Assembly (NCBI GenBank): GCA_003640385.1 | Contig: RCAB01000198.1 | Coordinates: 1-64,000, forward strand | Origin: Setaria digitata | Taxonomy: Eukaryota; Nematoda; Chromadorea; Rhabditida; Setariidae | DNA: 64,000 bases | Reading direction: 5' to 3' | Part shown: in pieces, positions 11,601-24,200 of the stretch | How positions within the stretch are numbered: the stretch's first letter is position 1 | How the letters are laid out: every line of letters begins with the position of its first letter | Notes under the pieces: generated by a model | What the model was told of the DNA's origin: nothing | Databases searched by the model: none | The model's input: only the letters and a program-made list of their open reading frames with translations | Translations under genes and position numbers: made by a program

Positions 11601-13535
11601 GAGGGACAGCTGATTAGTCTTTATCGTGACAGAACGAAAATTTATTTTTGGATTTAAAATTCCGCTGTTTATTACTGTGATTTGTTTCAGTAGCTGTATC
11701 ATTCCGGGAAAAATTGATTAGAATATATGATTTGGCCACGCTTGCATTTGTGATTGAAGAAAGTGCTCAGAGAACGGCTGGAATGCAGGTTTAATTTTCA
11801 AAAATTCCATTTCATTCTTTTTTAAATTCCTTTAAGAATAATTTCGTTTTTTAAAAATCCTGGTTCTTTTCCAGTGTAATTTATTGAAAGTAATTTTTCT
11901 AAATATAGTGATTGTAGGTCTATTCACGCGAAGGACTTTTCAATGGTATATTTAGTTATCAACAAGATTTTACTCTTAGTGGCTCGCATCTGACATGTGG
12001 AACATGTTATGTTGTATTAGGCTCGTCAAAAGAGAATTTCTTCGTAGTACCGCTAGCTAATAGGCTAGTATTTTTTAATTATGAAGTGTCACTGAAAAAA
12101 ATTTCAAGAATGCTCAAAAAAGCAAGAATTTTCCAGGAATTGGGGACAGCGCATAATTTACGCGCTGTATTTCGTGAAAATTAATTTCAATCATTGAAAT
12201 TCTTTCCAACTTTTTTTTCTATATGTGGATTATTCAAATTAAAATTTTTTTTTCCTTCTTATTTGGAGTTCAGACATGAAATACAGCTCTGGGATATGTG
12301 TATCTGTCCAAAGACGGGTGCCATAATATCAGCTGGTGCAGATGGTCGTCTTCAAGTCTCGTTAAATGGACGTCTAGCAGCTGTTGGATCGGAGAAGGAT
12401 TTTTTATTCAGTGCATGCCGCGTTGTTATGACAGTGATAAGGAAGTCTGTGGAGGTACTTTGGAAAAGCTTTTTTTGAGACATTTTAACGATGGGGTTTT
12501 CGGACAGGAATACGGTTTTCCTTTTTTATTTTCACCAAGTCTAAGTTTTGATCTTTTTTCAGTCAAAATTTATTTTTGTAAGATAGTAATTGGGAGATGT
12601 GTTCATATGGGTACTCTGGATATAGAAGCATCATTTCACCATAAAATTTTGGTGAATAAAGTTGAATTTCAAATTTTCAGCTTTAATTACTCTATTTTTG
12701 TCTTGTTATTTGAATTTGTTTTTCTTTCTTTGCAAAAATAGTAATTAGTAATACCATTTATTTAAACAGCTATTTATAGTGCTTTAATTACCTAATAAAA
12801 TTATAGGCCGTGGAACCAGCTTTAAATGCTGATGCCAATGCTCATGATAACACGGAATGTAAAAATGAAGCGAAGTTTCCTCCACCTCAGACAAATTTAC
12901 GATTATGTGCTGAAAAATCTTATCTAGAGTTTTGTTTCGAGGATATCAAAGTACGTTCTAATATGTATGAACTAGAAAAAAAAAAAAGGAGGATGGGAGA
13001 AATTATGTTAACTTCCTGCATCATGAGATTAAGGCTCAGTGTTTTACGTGGAGAATTTCTGAATGGAAATGTTTGTAGATTTTACAGATACCTTTTCTCC
13101 CTCTCCCCCCCCCCCCTCCAAAAAAAAAAGAAAAAAAAATGTAGCAGCAAAGGAAAAACCTTCTTGTATACTATGCTATAGTATTTTCCTCATTGACAAT
13201 TTTCTTCTGTAAAATTTGATAAAAGGCATTACCGATTTGTGGTAATATACCTTTTGGTCAAATTTTGCAGAACGTTGTATTGGGAAAAATACTGCGATAC
13301 ATTAACCAGAAGGCTGATATTAACTGACGTGCAAATCAGAACACTTACCTAAGTTTTTTCTTTTCATCAAATTAACTTGCTTTTTTTTTAGACTGGTAAA
13401 ACTCCCATACCACAGTTTAGCCTTGATCTTCGTACAGAATCACTGAATCGATTGTCCGTAAGTGAACCATCTGGTCAACTAGCAATTTGTGGTGGTGAAG
13501 CTGGTCTTTTGATTTTCATTCCTTGTTATTTATAA
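5683..13535 (+). CDS. Zinc-finger/WD40 protein resembling TFIIIC subunit GTF3C2
   Basis: A multi-exon plus-strand gene of about 975 codons. Exons with consistent phases: 5683-5835, 6062-6172, 6406-6459, 6975-7166, 7317-7493, 7716-7825, 7901-7976, 8386-8509, 8927-9089, 9196-9390, 9785-9888, 10171-10285, 10378-10542, 10652-10765, 10928-about 11103, 11390-11524, 11691-11788, 11918-about 12060, 12274-12454, 12807-12950 and 13392-13535 (stop). The N-terminus is basic (RKGRRTMSK, KRTRRRPPEK), followed by Cys/His finger-like exons, then an acidic linker. From about 10.17 kb the protein has WD-like signatures: GHVLIWDID, LIRIYDLATLAF, HEIQLWDMC, SAGADGRLQ and a last SGQLAICGGEAGLL. Length and the late WD region fit GTF3C2, which helps TFIIIC bind RNA polymerase III promoters in the nucleus. 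Family assignment is by architecture only. A small exon near 6285-6334 (ending KANIKRSE) and the joins at 11103-11390 and 12060-12274 are unresolved. Confidence 0.6.
6975..7825 (+). CDS. Cys/His finger-like exons of the TFIIIC-like gene
   Basis: Three consecutive exons each end in an H-x3-C pair. The first (6975-7166) has CLNEKC then HVDKC. The second (7317-7493) has NCTQKYGH then HLERC. The third (7716-7825) has WKCWRC, about twelve residues, then HLAIC. This pattern of one finger per exon suggests tandem duplication of a C2HC zinc-binding unit; the middle copy is less regular. They may bind DNA or protein partners. I do not recognise the exact finger family. Confidence 0.55.
10171..13535 (+). 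CDS. C-terminal WD40-like region of the TFIIIC-like gene
   Basis: Ten exons code for repeated beta-blade-like segments. Typical pieces are NFVGILAVGGIKGPISIYG (10378-10542), GHVLIWDID (11390-11524), LIRIYDLATLAFVIEES (11691-11788), HEIQLWDMC followed by ISAGADGRLQVSLNG (12274-12454), and the final QLAICGGEAGLLIF before the stop. The repeats are divergent, as in TFIIIC WD subunits, with a short linker (12807-12950) rich in Asn, Ala and Glu before the last blade. The fold is likely a propeller used for protein-protein contacts. Confidence 0.6.
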
Positions 13536-16500
13536 CGATCCTAAATATTTGTACTCTTTTTTGTTTGACTTTTAAACTTGATGAATCTTTAATTTTGGTA
13601 AGTCGACTTATTCTGTTGCCATTTTGTTATTGCCAGTTATCCCTTATCGTAACAGCATTGTTTTATATTTTTGTAAGTATTGTGTGATATATAAAACTAA
13701 ATAATTTGCTTAACTTTTTTTTTTAGCTACCTTAGCAAATGGTTCTAAATTTCACTCATGATGCGATCTGACTTGATAACATCGAAGCAAGCATGCAGTC
13801 TATAAGAAATGTGGTTTCGAATATTTTTAGTGTGCAAAATCAACGTGTAATTGTGGTGTACTTGTAAATCATATTTTGTTCAAATTTTTCCAAGTATTTA
13901 AATTACCTCTTCATTCACTTAACCAACAAAAGAAAAAAATTACCAGGGAGAGACAATTCTGATGAATTCCATTTCCTTTAAAAATCTCTTAGAAAAATAT
14001 TAACACTTCGGCAAAAGTGGGCAGTTGGACTTAAGTCGGGAGGGCATGGTTTATTTTTTCATTTTTGTTCTGCATTCATTTTTTTCTATTATAAAGAAAT
14101 ATAATATACCACGCAGAATATTTCTCAAGCGTTAGGTCATCTCTTAGTGTGTTTTTATAAAAAGCTATAATAAATATTTTACGAATATTTCACTAATTTG
14201 GTTAATTGAGTTCGATTTTTTTCGGCTGCAAGGAAATGAGTGCCAGAAATTACCGTGAGTATATTGTATGATCAGTAATGTATATCATAGAATAAATCCC
14301 ATGTTTCTCGTGTGGCTATTTGGTGGCCACTGCAAAAATGCTTGAGCAAAAAATAAATTAGGTTGGAAATGAAGTATACTAATTTGTAATTTGCAACTTG
14401 CGAATAGTTTTTTTCACTCCCTTCCGCCACGTCCCGTAAACTATTTTTTTTTTTTTTTTTTTTTATGCTTTCGTAGTCCCTTAGATTCCTTTTTTAAATT
14501 GCTTTGTTGGTACATAAAATCCACTAATATTTACAAACAATATTTCGATAAACTCAGGAAGAAAAACAGATTTTTGTAGTGAGAATTAGTCATGAGTGAG
14601 TTGATGATTGGTATGAATTCAATGATATGTGATAAGACTAGCATCCGTTGAATGCTATCTTAATTTTTAATAGATAGTGCGATACTATTACTGTTTTCAT
14701 TATTTTTACCTTGGTTACAGTCTGTTATGAGTACTATTTTCATTTATCCTCAACGTAATCCATCTCATATGAAGTTTATAAACGAATAATAATGCTTTTC
14801 TCGATTTTCTTAGATGTCATCAATATGGCAGAAAATATAAAGGAGTTATAAAGTTAGCGTTGTCGTAATAGCTGCAACATTTTCTCACTCCAAGAATATT
14901 ATATAATTCAAGAAATTAAGAACACTTCTAATTAACCGGATAATAAATCACAGTAATTGGGGTTAGTCGATTATATTTGTTGGAATAAGAATAAAAAAGA
15001 CATTATAAGCAATTTAAACCACAAAAAGTCCAGAAAATGTGGTTTGAGAATTATTTCTGAGGTGACAAATTACCTGAAGAATTGGATTCGATGCGAAAGA
15101 AAGAATAAGAGGAGAATTACACCACACCACAATTGAAGCAATGCGAATGCTAAATGTGAAAGGATAGCATTAAAGAGAGGGCGACTGAAAAAGTATCACT
15201 AATTTGATCATTTCTCGGATAGAAAAAAAAAAGAAAATTTTTAAAGAATGGAACTAAGTGTCTAACAATCTTTGAGAAGAGGAAGTTTTCTAAGAACGTG
15301 AAGAGCTTGTGAGAAGTCATAAAAAATAATTTCGAAAAAAGTGCGAGTTGCGAGATGTGTGATTGTTAAAAATGTAGGAAAGAAAGGACGAATTCAATTG
15401 AAATTATTCGCGTAGTGTAGAAAAATAAAAATAAAGTCAGTTCAAAATGAATGGTTGGTTATTTCAATCAAATAAGAAGCCTGCATCCAAGTGTGTGTGT
15501 ACAGAAGCAAACGTACGTGTTCTTGTCATATATAATATATATTAAAAAAATGAAATGAAATTCACTACAAAGTTGTAACGGTGGAGAAAATTTGATTGAA
15601 AGAGTATTTCAAACGAAAAAAAGAAAGGATAAAGAAATTCCGCGCAATTAATAACTCAAAATTTCCGTTCTATTTTAAAAAGATAGTCACAATAAAATAA
15701 AGTAAGGCAGAAAACAAAAGAAAGATGAAAAAAAAGTAGTAAGGAAAGAGGAGGAAAAGTAAGAAATCAAGGGAATAGATAAAATTTTATCAATGAAGAA
15801 AATGTTTTGCGATAGCGCATATGCATATTTTCGTAACAGTTGTTCATTTTTATTTTTCGTCAAAAAAAAATTTTTTTTACAGCAGGATTTTTATGCTATT
15901 CGTTTTTCTTTCATTACATATCAATATAATGCAAACTATCCACTGTCTAACATCTTTCTCCTTTTATCCGCCTCTTCTACCTTTTTTCTACTTTTTTCTT
16001 TCTAAAATTTTTTTTTTTTTTCGTAAATTATTCCCGAAGAAAGAAGGAGTGGGAGAGAGAGAGATAGAAGGAGAGAGAAAGAGAAGGGAAATTGAAATTA
16101 ACATGAAGAAAGGTTGAGAAGAAGTTGATAAACTATTCCAACTATTCTAAGTAATCTAAACTAATGAAGAAAGGAACTAACTAGTCTAACTCTTTAAGCT
16201 ATCCTAAAACATTATCATATATTATATTCAACCAACAGCTGTTACAAATGATTGAAGAGTGTAAAAATGAGGCGGAAACTAAAATGATGTTGGAATAAAA
16301 CTGAAAAGATATAAGAATTGGATGGTGAAGTTAAGCAAAATTTGTTACAGCAAGCTGTAACAATTGGTAACAAAGTGGAAGGCTTTTGATGATTATTATC
16401 ATCAGCCTCAACATAATATCTATTTCAAACCGTTGCCTTCACCTTTTCTTCCCCATCATCATCTTCATCTGCTAACTGGAGACATTTGCACTGCATTTCC

Positions 16501-16967
16501 AATAATGTCTCCAGCTTGCATGCTACTGTTGACGGTTCAAAGTTTGTGCATGTGTGTGTCAGAGAAAGGAAAAAGATGAAATGGCCTTGTTTTAATAGTT
16601 TATTAATTTATACAACATTTCTCTTAAAATGGTTTATTAGTAAAACTTGCGTCTTTTTTTGTTTGTTTTTTGGTAAATTTAACGTCAGAGTAAAACTTGA
16701 AAATATTTGTTATGAACAGAAATGATTGTAAAACATAGAAAAAGACAAACTAAAAGAAAAAACGAGCTGATAAAATATTATATCAGTGATAGGAGAAATT
16801 CATTGAACACACACACACAGACAGACAGACAGACGCACACACACATGCACACACACACATATATACATACATCATTCGCGATACTATTATTATCGTTGTA
16901 CATATTATCCGTTGGTGCGGTTGTTGCTCAGTTTAGTTCTCTCGAAGTTTTTCAAATTTTAAACTTT
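13536..16967. other. Intergenic and probable promoter side of tropomyosin
   Basis: About 3.4 kb of AT-rich DNA between the TFIIIC-like stop and the first tropomyosin exon. The left end must include a 3'UTR; an AATAAA at 14169-14174 is one candidate end. Positions 14443-14464 are a T run. The right end contains the CA/CAGA microsatellite and the acceptor described separately. I see no coding exon. Regulatory elements for the distal tropomyosin promoter are expected here but none can be named from sequence alone. Confidence 0.5.
16807..16872. repeat. CA/CAGA microsatellite
   Basis: Compound simple repeat of CA units with an internal CAGA block, ending in a short TA-rich tail. It lies about 110 bp upstream of the acceptor that precedes tropomyosin exon 1, so it is probably in the promoter or 5' outron. 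Confidence 0.85.
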
Positions 16968-16980
16968 TGTTTTATTTCAG
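16968..16980 (+). promoter_or_regulatory. 3' splice acceptor before tropomyosin exon 1 (likely trans-splice site)
   Basis: A textbook nematode acceptor (TTTTATTTCAG) lies 44 bp upstream of the exon 1 ATG. No upstream exon is needed for the reading frame, so this is either a spliced-leader addition site or the end of a 5'UTR intron. The context is seen in the sequence; spliced-leader use is an inference from general nematode biology. Confidence 0.55.
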
Positions 16981-17024
16981 TTGGAAGGTAGTATTCAAGA
17001 AATTAAACACAATACTCTGTCACC

Positions 17025-17069
17025 ATGGATGCGATCAAGAAAAAGATGCAGGCGATGAAAATCGAGAAG
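17025..17069 (+). CDS. Tropomyosin exon 1 (long-isoform start)
   Basis: Fifteen codons, [15 protein letters not shown], ending before a GTTAAT donor in phase 0. This N-terminus is nearly invariant in muscle tropomyosins because it forms the head-to-tail overlap with the C-terminus of the next molecule on actin. The ATG has a CACC context and is the first ATG after the acceptor at 16980. Confidence 0.97.
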
Positions 17070-18116
17070 GTTAATTAACATTGATTCATTAATAAATTGG
17101 TAAAATATCATTTACATGACATAGTAAAGGAAAAAGCGAGATATTTATGATTGATGAAAAGACGAGAATATTATAAAAGTAATAGTAGCAGTATTACTGC
17201 TATTTATCAACTGATCAGTATGATAACATTGACAGATATTTTTTTTAATTTTTTGTATTTTGAAAACAAACTAGTGGATGCTTTAATTTTAGGGACATTT
17301 ATTGATTGTTGGAAAGAAATTGAAATAGGAAATGAATGAAACATTTGATAAATTTCCAAATTTTATTAAAGAGCGGGATGATTGAAACTTACGGTGAAAC
17401 TATAAATAATAATATTAAAAAGTTAACTTGAATCGTAGTAAGTTTGAAAATTTGTTGAGCATTGATTGATTTTTGAGCAGTTGGAAATCAGTGAGATTTA
17501 GTAAGTTCGGGAAAATTTGAATGATCATTGTTTAAATCTCTTATTCGTATTTTTAATTTGAGACTGAGGTTTAAATTTTTCGTCTGAAATATAAGTTCTG
17601 TGTATATAATCAGCAATATTTTTACATTCCATGGATGATAAATGTAAGCGTAAAACCAAAAAAAAAGTGAATGAAGGTTTTTGAAGTTTTTTTAAAAACT
17701 TTTTCCTTTACTTTACACTAATTCCTGCACTGTTTAGCGTTTTTCAAACAATGAGATAATTAATTGGGTTAGGAAAAAGATATTTTTTATCTTTTTTTAA
17801 TGCACAGTCTTATTACCACACACAATTTGATATAATTGCTCAATTAAACAATTGAATAAGGATTTGTTTAGCTAGTCCACTCAGTTAATTAAAACAATTA
17901 TAAGGATAGAAAGAATAAAAATATTAAGTGATTTTCCGATATATTCAAAAAATGCCTAGAAAACGTTACCAAATGTTAATTATATATATATATAGAACTT
18001 TCATCATTTAATTCATTCACTTTTTTTTTGGTTTTACGCTTACATTTATCATCCATGGAATGTAAAAATATTGCTGATTATATACACAGAACTTATATTA
18101 CACAGAACTTATTTTA

Positions 18117-18205
<89 letters not shown>

Positions 18206-21200
18206 ATGAGAGAAAACAAAATTTCTGTATGTTGGAAAATATCTTGACAAGATTTTTATTTAACTTTTAACAGTCACAGTTTACATGTAAGTGAACATTA
18301 ATTAAATGTTTTGGATAGATGAATGAGAAAGTTATGCCCTTCAAAGGATATTTTAACTGAAATAAGGAAATTTTTGGTTGAAGTGTTAATAATTTCAAAA
18401 GTTTCCATTGCTTCAAATTATGTCGCTGATAAAATTGCCATTTATTTTTCAGTTTCATTTTAACCACTGTGACGATAGCTTTCTTATTAATTAAAAAAAA
18501 AACAAATGAATTCCTTAAACAGAAGAGAAAGCCTCAGTACTGGATAAATGTAATATAAAAACTAAAAAGTCTCCAATCCTGTAAACATTAAAATTTGTTA
18601 AGTAAAATTTTATTCCTGAATTACGGAAAATAACTGATCCAATAAATCTTGAGAAAATTTAATAATTCAAGTAAAATCAATCAATTGTTTTAACATTTTT
18701 TTCATTTTTCCGCATAAATGTGTGTAACTTTTTAATTATTTATTAAGCCCCTATTAGTTCACTGGATAAAGTTAGCTGATTTGGTGAATTTCAGGACAAT
18801 GCTCTCGATCGAGCCGATGCTGCGGAGGAGAAAGTTCGACAAATGACAGATAAATTGGAACGAATCGAAGAAGAGCTACGAGATACCCAGAAGAAGATGA
18901 TGCAAACGGAGAATGATTTGGACAAGGCACAGGAAGATTTGGCCGTCGCAAATACCAACTTGGAAGAAAAGGAAAAGAAAGTTCAAGAAGTAAATTTTTT
19001 TCTAGCAAATTAATCACGACAGTCAAGTTAATTAAGACCTAAGTTGAAACTATTATTAAAAATTTTCTTTAAATTTGTCAGTTTTGCTAAGCTGAACTGA
19101 TTAAGTTGATTATCAAATTTTTTTTTCCTTAAATTTATGAATCTTACGAAATGAAAATATTTTCCTTTCCTTCCTTTTTAATTAAGCATTATTTGATTTA
19201 ATAAGGAGCAATAATTAACAGTTCATATAGACTTTTTTTTTAAAGTCATAGGTTTTTTTCTCAAATAAAAAAATTGTTTGTTATAAATACGGATATGAAT
19301 TTATTTCTTTATTTAGTATTTTTTCCATTTTCACTTTACCGTTTACCATAATCCTCCTCACATGAGCACAATCTATGAAATTCTGATCGACAAACAAACA
19401 AACAGCAGCATCAATAAATAAAAGGTTTGTCTTTTCATTTTTTTTTCTTATGCAACCAAATATTTTCCATTTGTCAACGATATCTATGTTACATTTCTTT
19501 TCCTTATTTTTCTTTTTATATATTTTTGTATGTTACCTTTGTATGATTTCATTTTTTTAAATTAAACTTAATCCAAAAAACTGTTAAAAAAGATTTGTAA
19601 ATTACTGTTTCATCTTTTTTCAGTTTGACCCAGTATATTTTCTTAAGATTATTTAAGTAAAATAATTAAATTTAACATGAATCAACATAGATCACTATAA
19701 TTTTTATGGTCATCAAGTAATGAGTTATTAACGTATCAATTTAGTTGAAATAAGCTTTTATCTAAATTCGTATAAATCACTTTACCTCTTTTTTTCTATC
19801 CTTTATTTTTCGAATAAATTGTTTTAAATAGCTACCTATTAACTTCATTTCTTTTTTCTTAAATAACATAGTTTCATAAAATTTTCTTTTAAAACTTTTT
19901 AAAACATTCCGAATTGAACATTGACCTATGAGTATTCAGTTTGCGCAATAGTATTATCAAACTTTTCATAAGTTGAGAAAAATTTGTTTATCTCAAAAAT
20001 TTATATATTAATTAATAATGGGATGCAAAAACTTATAAATTAAACAATAACGCTATGCCAAAATATCGCATTTATTTCTGAACACTACTGACAACTGTTG
20101 CTGATTAATAGCTTATCATTAATTTAGAAGTTTCCTAGATTAAGCTAAACCTTAGTAATTTTGAATAAAAGAAAATTGATAATAAATTGCTTTATACTTT
20201 AGCAAATCTGCTCCATTTTTGTTTCTAAAAAATACTAAAAAAATAACAATAACAGATAGAAATCTAAATTTTCCATATTTTTTTATTACAATAAATTTTA
20301 TTTTAAAGCAAATCTACTGTTAATAACTGATTTACTTTAAATTTTGCACCACCATCATTGCGGTCTTTTCTGTGTGATTCTGTTATTAGGGATCAAATTT
20401 TTTAAATTTCGTATCATAAATTAATGTCGAATTAAATAGACCATTGGGTCGTTTATTCGCGTCCCTTTTTTTCGTTGAAAACATAATATTTCGCATCTTT
20501 TTCTAGAAATTCAAAAAAAAAAAAAGAATAAAATAAAATAAAATAGAATAAAATGCAGTATTAACATAAAGAAACGTTAAATTTTAAAAAATTATTTCTA
20601 ACAATTTGAAGTGATACGAAAATCCAATTTTTAAAATAGTCATGAAATTTTTGCTTAAATGATCATATTTAAAATTAAAATTTTCCTTAATAATATAGTA
20701 GTGTTTTTAATTGAATTTTCNTAAAGAAACGTTAAATTTTAAAAAATTATTTCTAACAATTTGAAGTGATACGAAAATCCAATTTTTAAAATAGTCATGA
20801 AATTTTTGCTTAAAATTTAAAATTAAAATTTTCCTTAATAATATAGTAGTGTTTTTAATTGAATTTTCCCTCAGTGATGCAGTAATTTTTAAATGAAGTT
20901 CGTCCTAACGATGTGATAATTTTTGATTGTAATTCTTCCAGTGATTTGATAATTTTTAAATGAAATTTTCGTGATTTGATAGAAACTGTCGTTCAAGCGA
21001 AAAAGACACTAGGCATTCCACCTAATTGTGATGGGAAATATTCCCTTCGTTTATTTAAAACGATAATTTATTCGAGAAAATTTGTTTTTTAATCTTAACA
21101 AAATAATCTTAACCTTTGGTCGTAACGAATAAAAAAAATAATCTTTTGCGGAAAAAAAAGAAGAAATATTCTTTTTCAAGGATTAAACAAAATCTATTCG

Positions 21201-24200
21201 TATTTTTGGAATTACTGTTTACAATAATTTGAATGTTATGAAAACTGAATATTGTGAATTTCGAAACTCAGAAATTACTTTTTTGTCAGTTTCGTAATTT
21301 TTTTGGCCAAATTTTTTTGTTTTTTTTTTCACGAAAAATTTTCACAATTGGCTGTTTAATCGAGGCATCATCGGGAATATCATTAAATTGATTTAAATGG
21401 CTTGTAGACATTCTTGTAGACATTTTATTGAATTATTTTGCACCCTTTAATTCTGAAATTTTGATTGCAAATTTTAATGCTTTGTCGAAATTTCTCTTTT
21501 TAAATCACTTTTATGTTTTTTGTTTCGCTTGTCTTTCTGGAAATGCTTGGGGAATGTCCATTTTTGGCAATCTGTAATTAATGAATTAATTGATCTCCAA
21601 ACACCACCTTATTTGTTAATTCATTTCGCCAATATTTTTATTTCTAATATTTCCATTTCATTTCATCTATTCAATAACGAATTCTTTTCATTATTATCAT
21701 CCTGATCGTCGACCTTAAAGTGATAGTAATTAATATCTGATTCATCTGACGTACGAAAGCTCAAATCATCAACCATTTATTTATTTCGGCTAATTCGGTT
21801 GAAATATTGTTACTGTGGTTTCTTCTTTTTTCTTCCATCATAATTTTATGCGGAATGCTTGAATAGTCTTCTACAAATCATAGATTCCTCAATTTTGTCT
21901 CATTTGATCCTTTTTCCTTTATCAGTAAAAAACTTAAAATACCGTACATTCTGGACGAATATTTTACGGTTTTTCATATCACTGTCATACTATAGATCAA
22001 CATCCTATGATACCATATATCCAGGAAACAACGTACTGAAACGTCCTACAATATCATATATTCAGGATCACTATCCTGCGATTATATGATATCGTAGGAT
22101 ATTGGTATCGTAACTTGGAATGATATCATACAACATTCTCATCGTAAATGCTTGCGTAATAAATAATATGGACTATTGAAGTCGAGTGAAAATAGTAAAT
22201 TCAATTTCACAAAAACAAAAACTTTTTTCCACAATTAGTGAAATTAAAGCAATTCGTTGATATGTGTATATCACATTCAGCAAGTAATTACACTCACTTT
22301 ATTTTAGTTTAACTTTCCTTCAAATTACTGTTCGATTTTAAATCTTTCCTTCAAATTTACATAAATGCCCTAACACAGACCAACAGTACTTGATCATACG
22401 TAATATGTATCAGGTGTGTGTTTTGCTGATTACTCTACGATTACAACTTAAACTGAGAACGTTTAGAAGCAGAAAAAACTCAGTACATTTACTGGGAAAG
22501 GAGGAAATTTGCACTGCTATCATTAAAGTTATCTTTATTGTTGCCATCATCAGTATTACTATCATATCACTATTTTCATCAGCATCAATATTTTCACCAC
22601 ATTCTTTCTTATATGCATATCAAAGAAAAAAACGACCTTACGTGAATTGTAAACAGAATTTGAGCTATGTAAATATTGAATATTCGTTGAAAATTTTTCC
22701 CTTTTCATTCTTTTTTTCTCCCTCTCTCTCTCTCTCTCAGTTGCTTTTCTCATCCTTTCTAGCATAAACAAAGTTGGAGGGTTCGATTTGATAATCGCTG
22801 AGATTAGTCCAATTTGATGAGGCAATTATTCTATGATTTTGATTAATAACTTGTTAACCTAAAGAAAAGGTTTTTTTCTTCAAGCGATAAATTTTCGCAA
22901 ATTTTCAAAATCGATTATCAATTGTTCCTTCCTCTTTCTCTTTCTTTTTTCCGTTTCTTTCTTCTTGTTACAATTTCAAATTGCTAAAAAAAAAAAACCG
23001 ATCAGTGATTGTATAATCAAACGATTATAACGATTGAACAAATGATTATAGCGCATCATTGACTGAATAAATTTTCTCGAGGGATTACCGCCAAAAAAAA
23101 TCATATATATAATTCGACACTGTAACCGTATCAAGTTTTCTTAACAAATATATTATGTCATCAGGCACGTACAGTAATACACAGTACCCCTGAACACGGT
23201 ATTGTGCAACATCACAGAATATTTAGTAAACTGCTTATGAGTATATTGATGTCATCTGACACTCCAAACGATGTAGAAGGAAGAGTAGTAAATGCTGAAT
23301 AAAATTTAATATTCAAATTTATGATCACAACATGCACACGTTCATCTAATTAAAACTGACGTATTCCCGTATTCAGTTCCATTTCAATTTAACAATGATC
23401 AAAAACGAGTTTCCACTTTTTTTTTTTTGTTGCATACACATCGATTAATGTTTTTCGAGATGTTAATTGCTCATTTAAGTTATTCCATTTGGTTCATTTT
23501 TGAGTAATTTCATCTCTTATTTCTCGATCATAAATAATTATTCCTGAAAAATTTCCTATTCAGCTGTGAACTTCTCATCATTTCTTCCTTCGCTCCACAC
23601 TTGCTATAATTTAATTTGTTTCGTTTTTTTCATTCTATTTTCAAATTCAATTGATTTCTCAATTAATCAAATCATTGCTTTTGCTTATCATTCTATCACT
23701 CAGAGAATAAATTTAAAAAGGAAAAAAAAACAGCCCATTTTTGAAAACTTTTTATCAGTAAAGCAGACTCATAAAATATGTGAACGATGACTAATGAACA
23801 AATCACTTTTAGCTATTTGTATTATTATTCATATTTTGTGGTATTGTTCGATTCTTTCCCATTATTTCTATTTTATTCCATTTTCAGCTGATGAATCATG
23901 CATATTTTCTTTTTTTCAACTTTTTCTTTCTCATTTTCTTTTTTTTTTAAATTTTATTTAAAGTATTTTTAGCCTATTTTAGCGATAACTTCATTGTCGT
24001 CGTAAAAGGTGGAGAACTGAAACTTGAAAATCGAAAGATGTAAATGACAAGGAAGTGAGATGGGCAGAAAAGAAAGATTGGAAATTAAAATTAAAATAAG
24101 TAAAGGAAGAGCAAAATTTAGTCACTGAGGCAACAATATTTGAAATGTGAGGATGAAAAGCTTAACTGGAATATCTGAAAGAAAGAAAGTGAAAGAAATA

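Noticed and set aside
15793..16117. Open frames upstream of tropomyosin exon 1
   Set aside because: Phe/Leu/Lys-rich translations from homopolymer runs, with no splice context and overlapping frames of similar quality.
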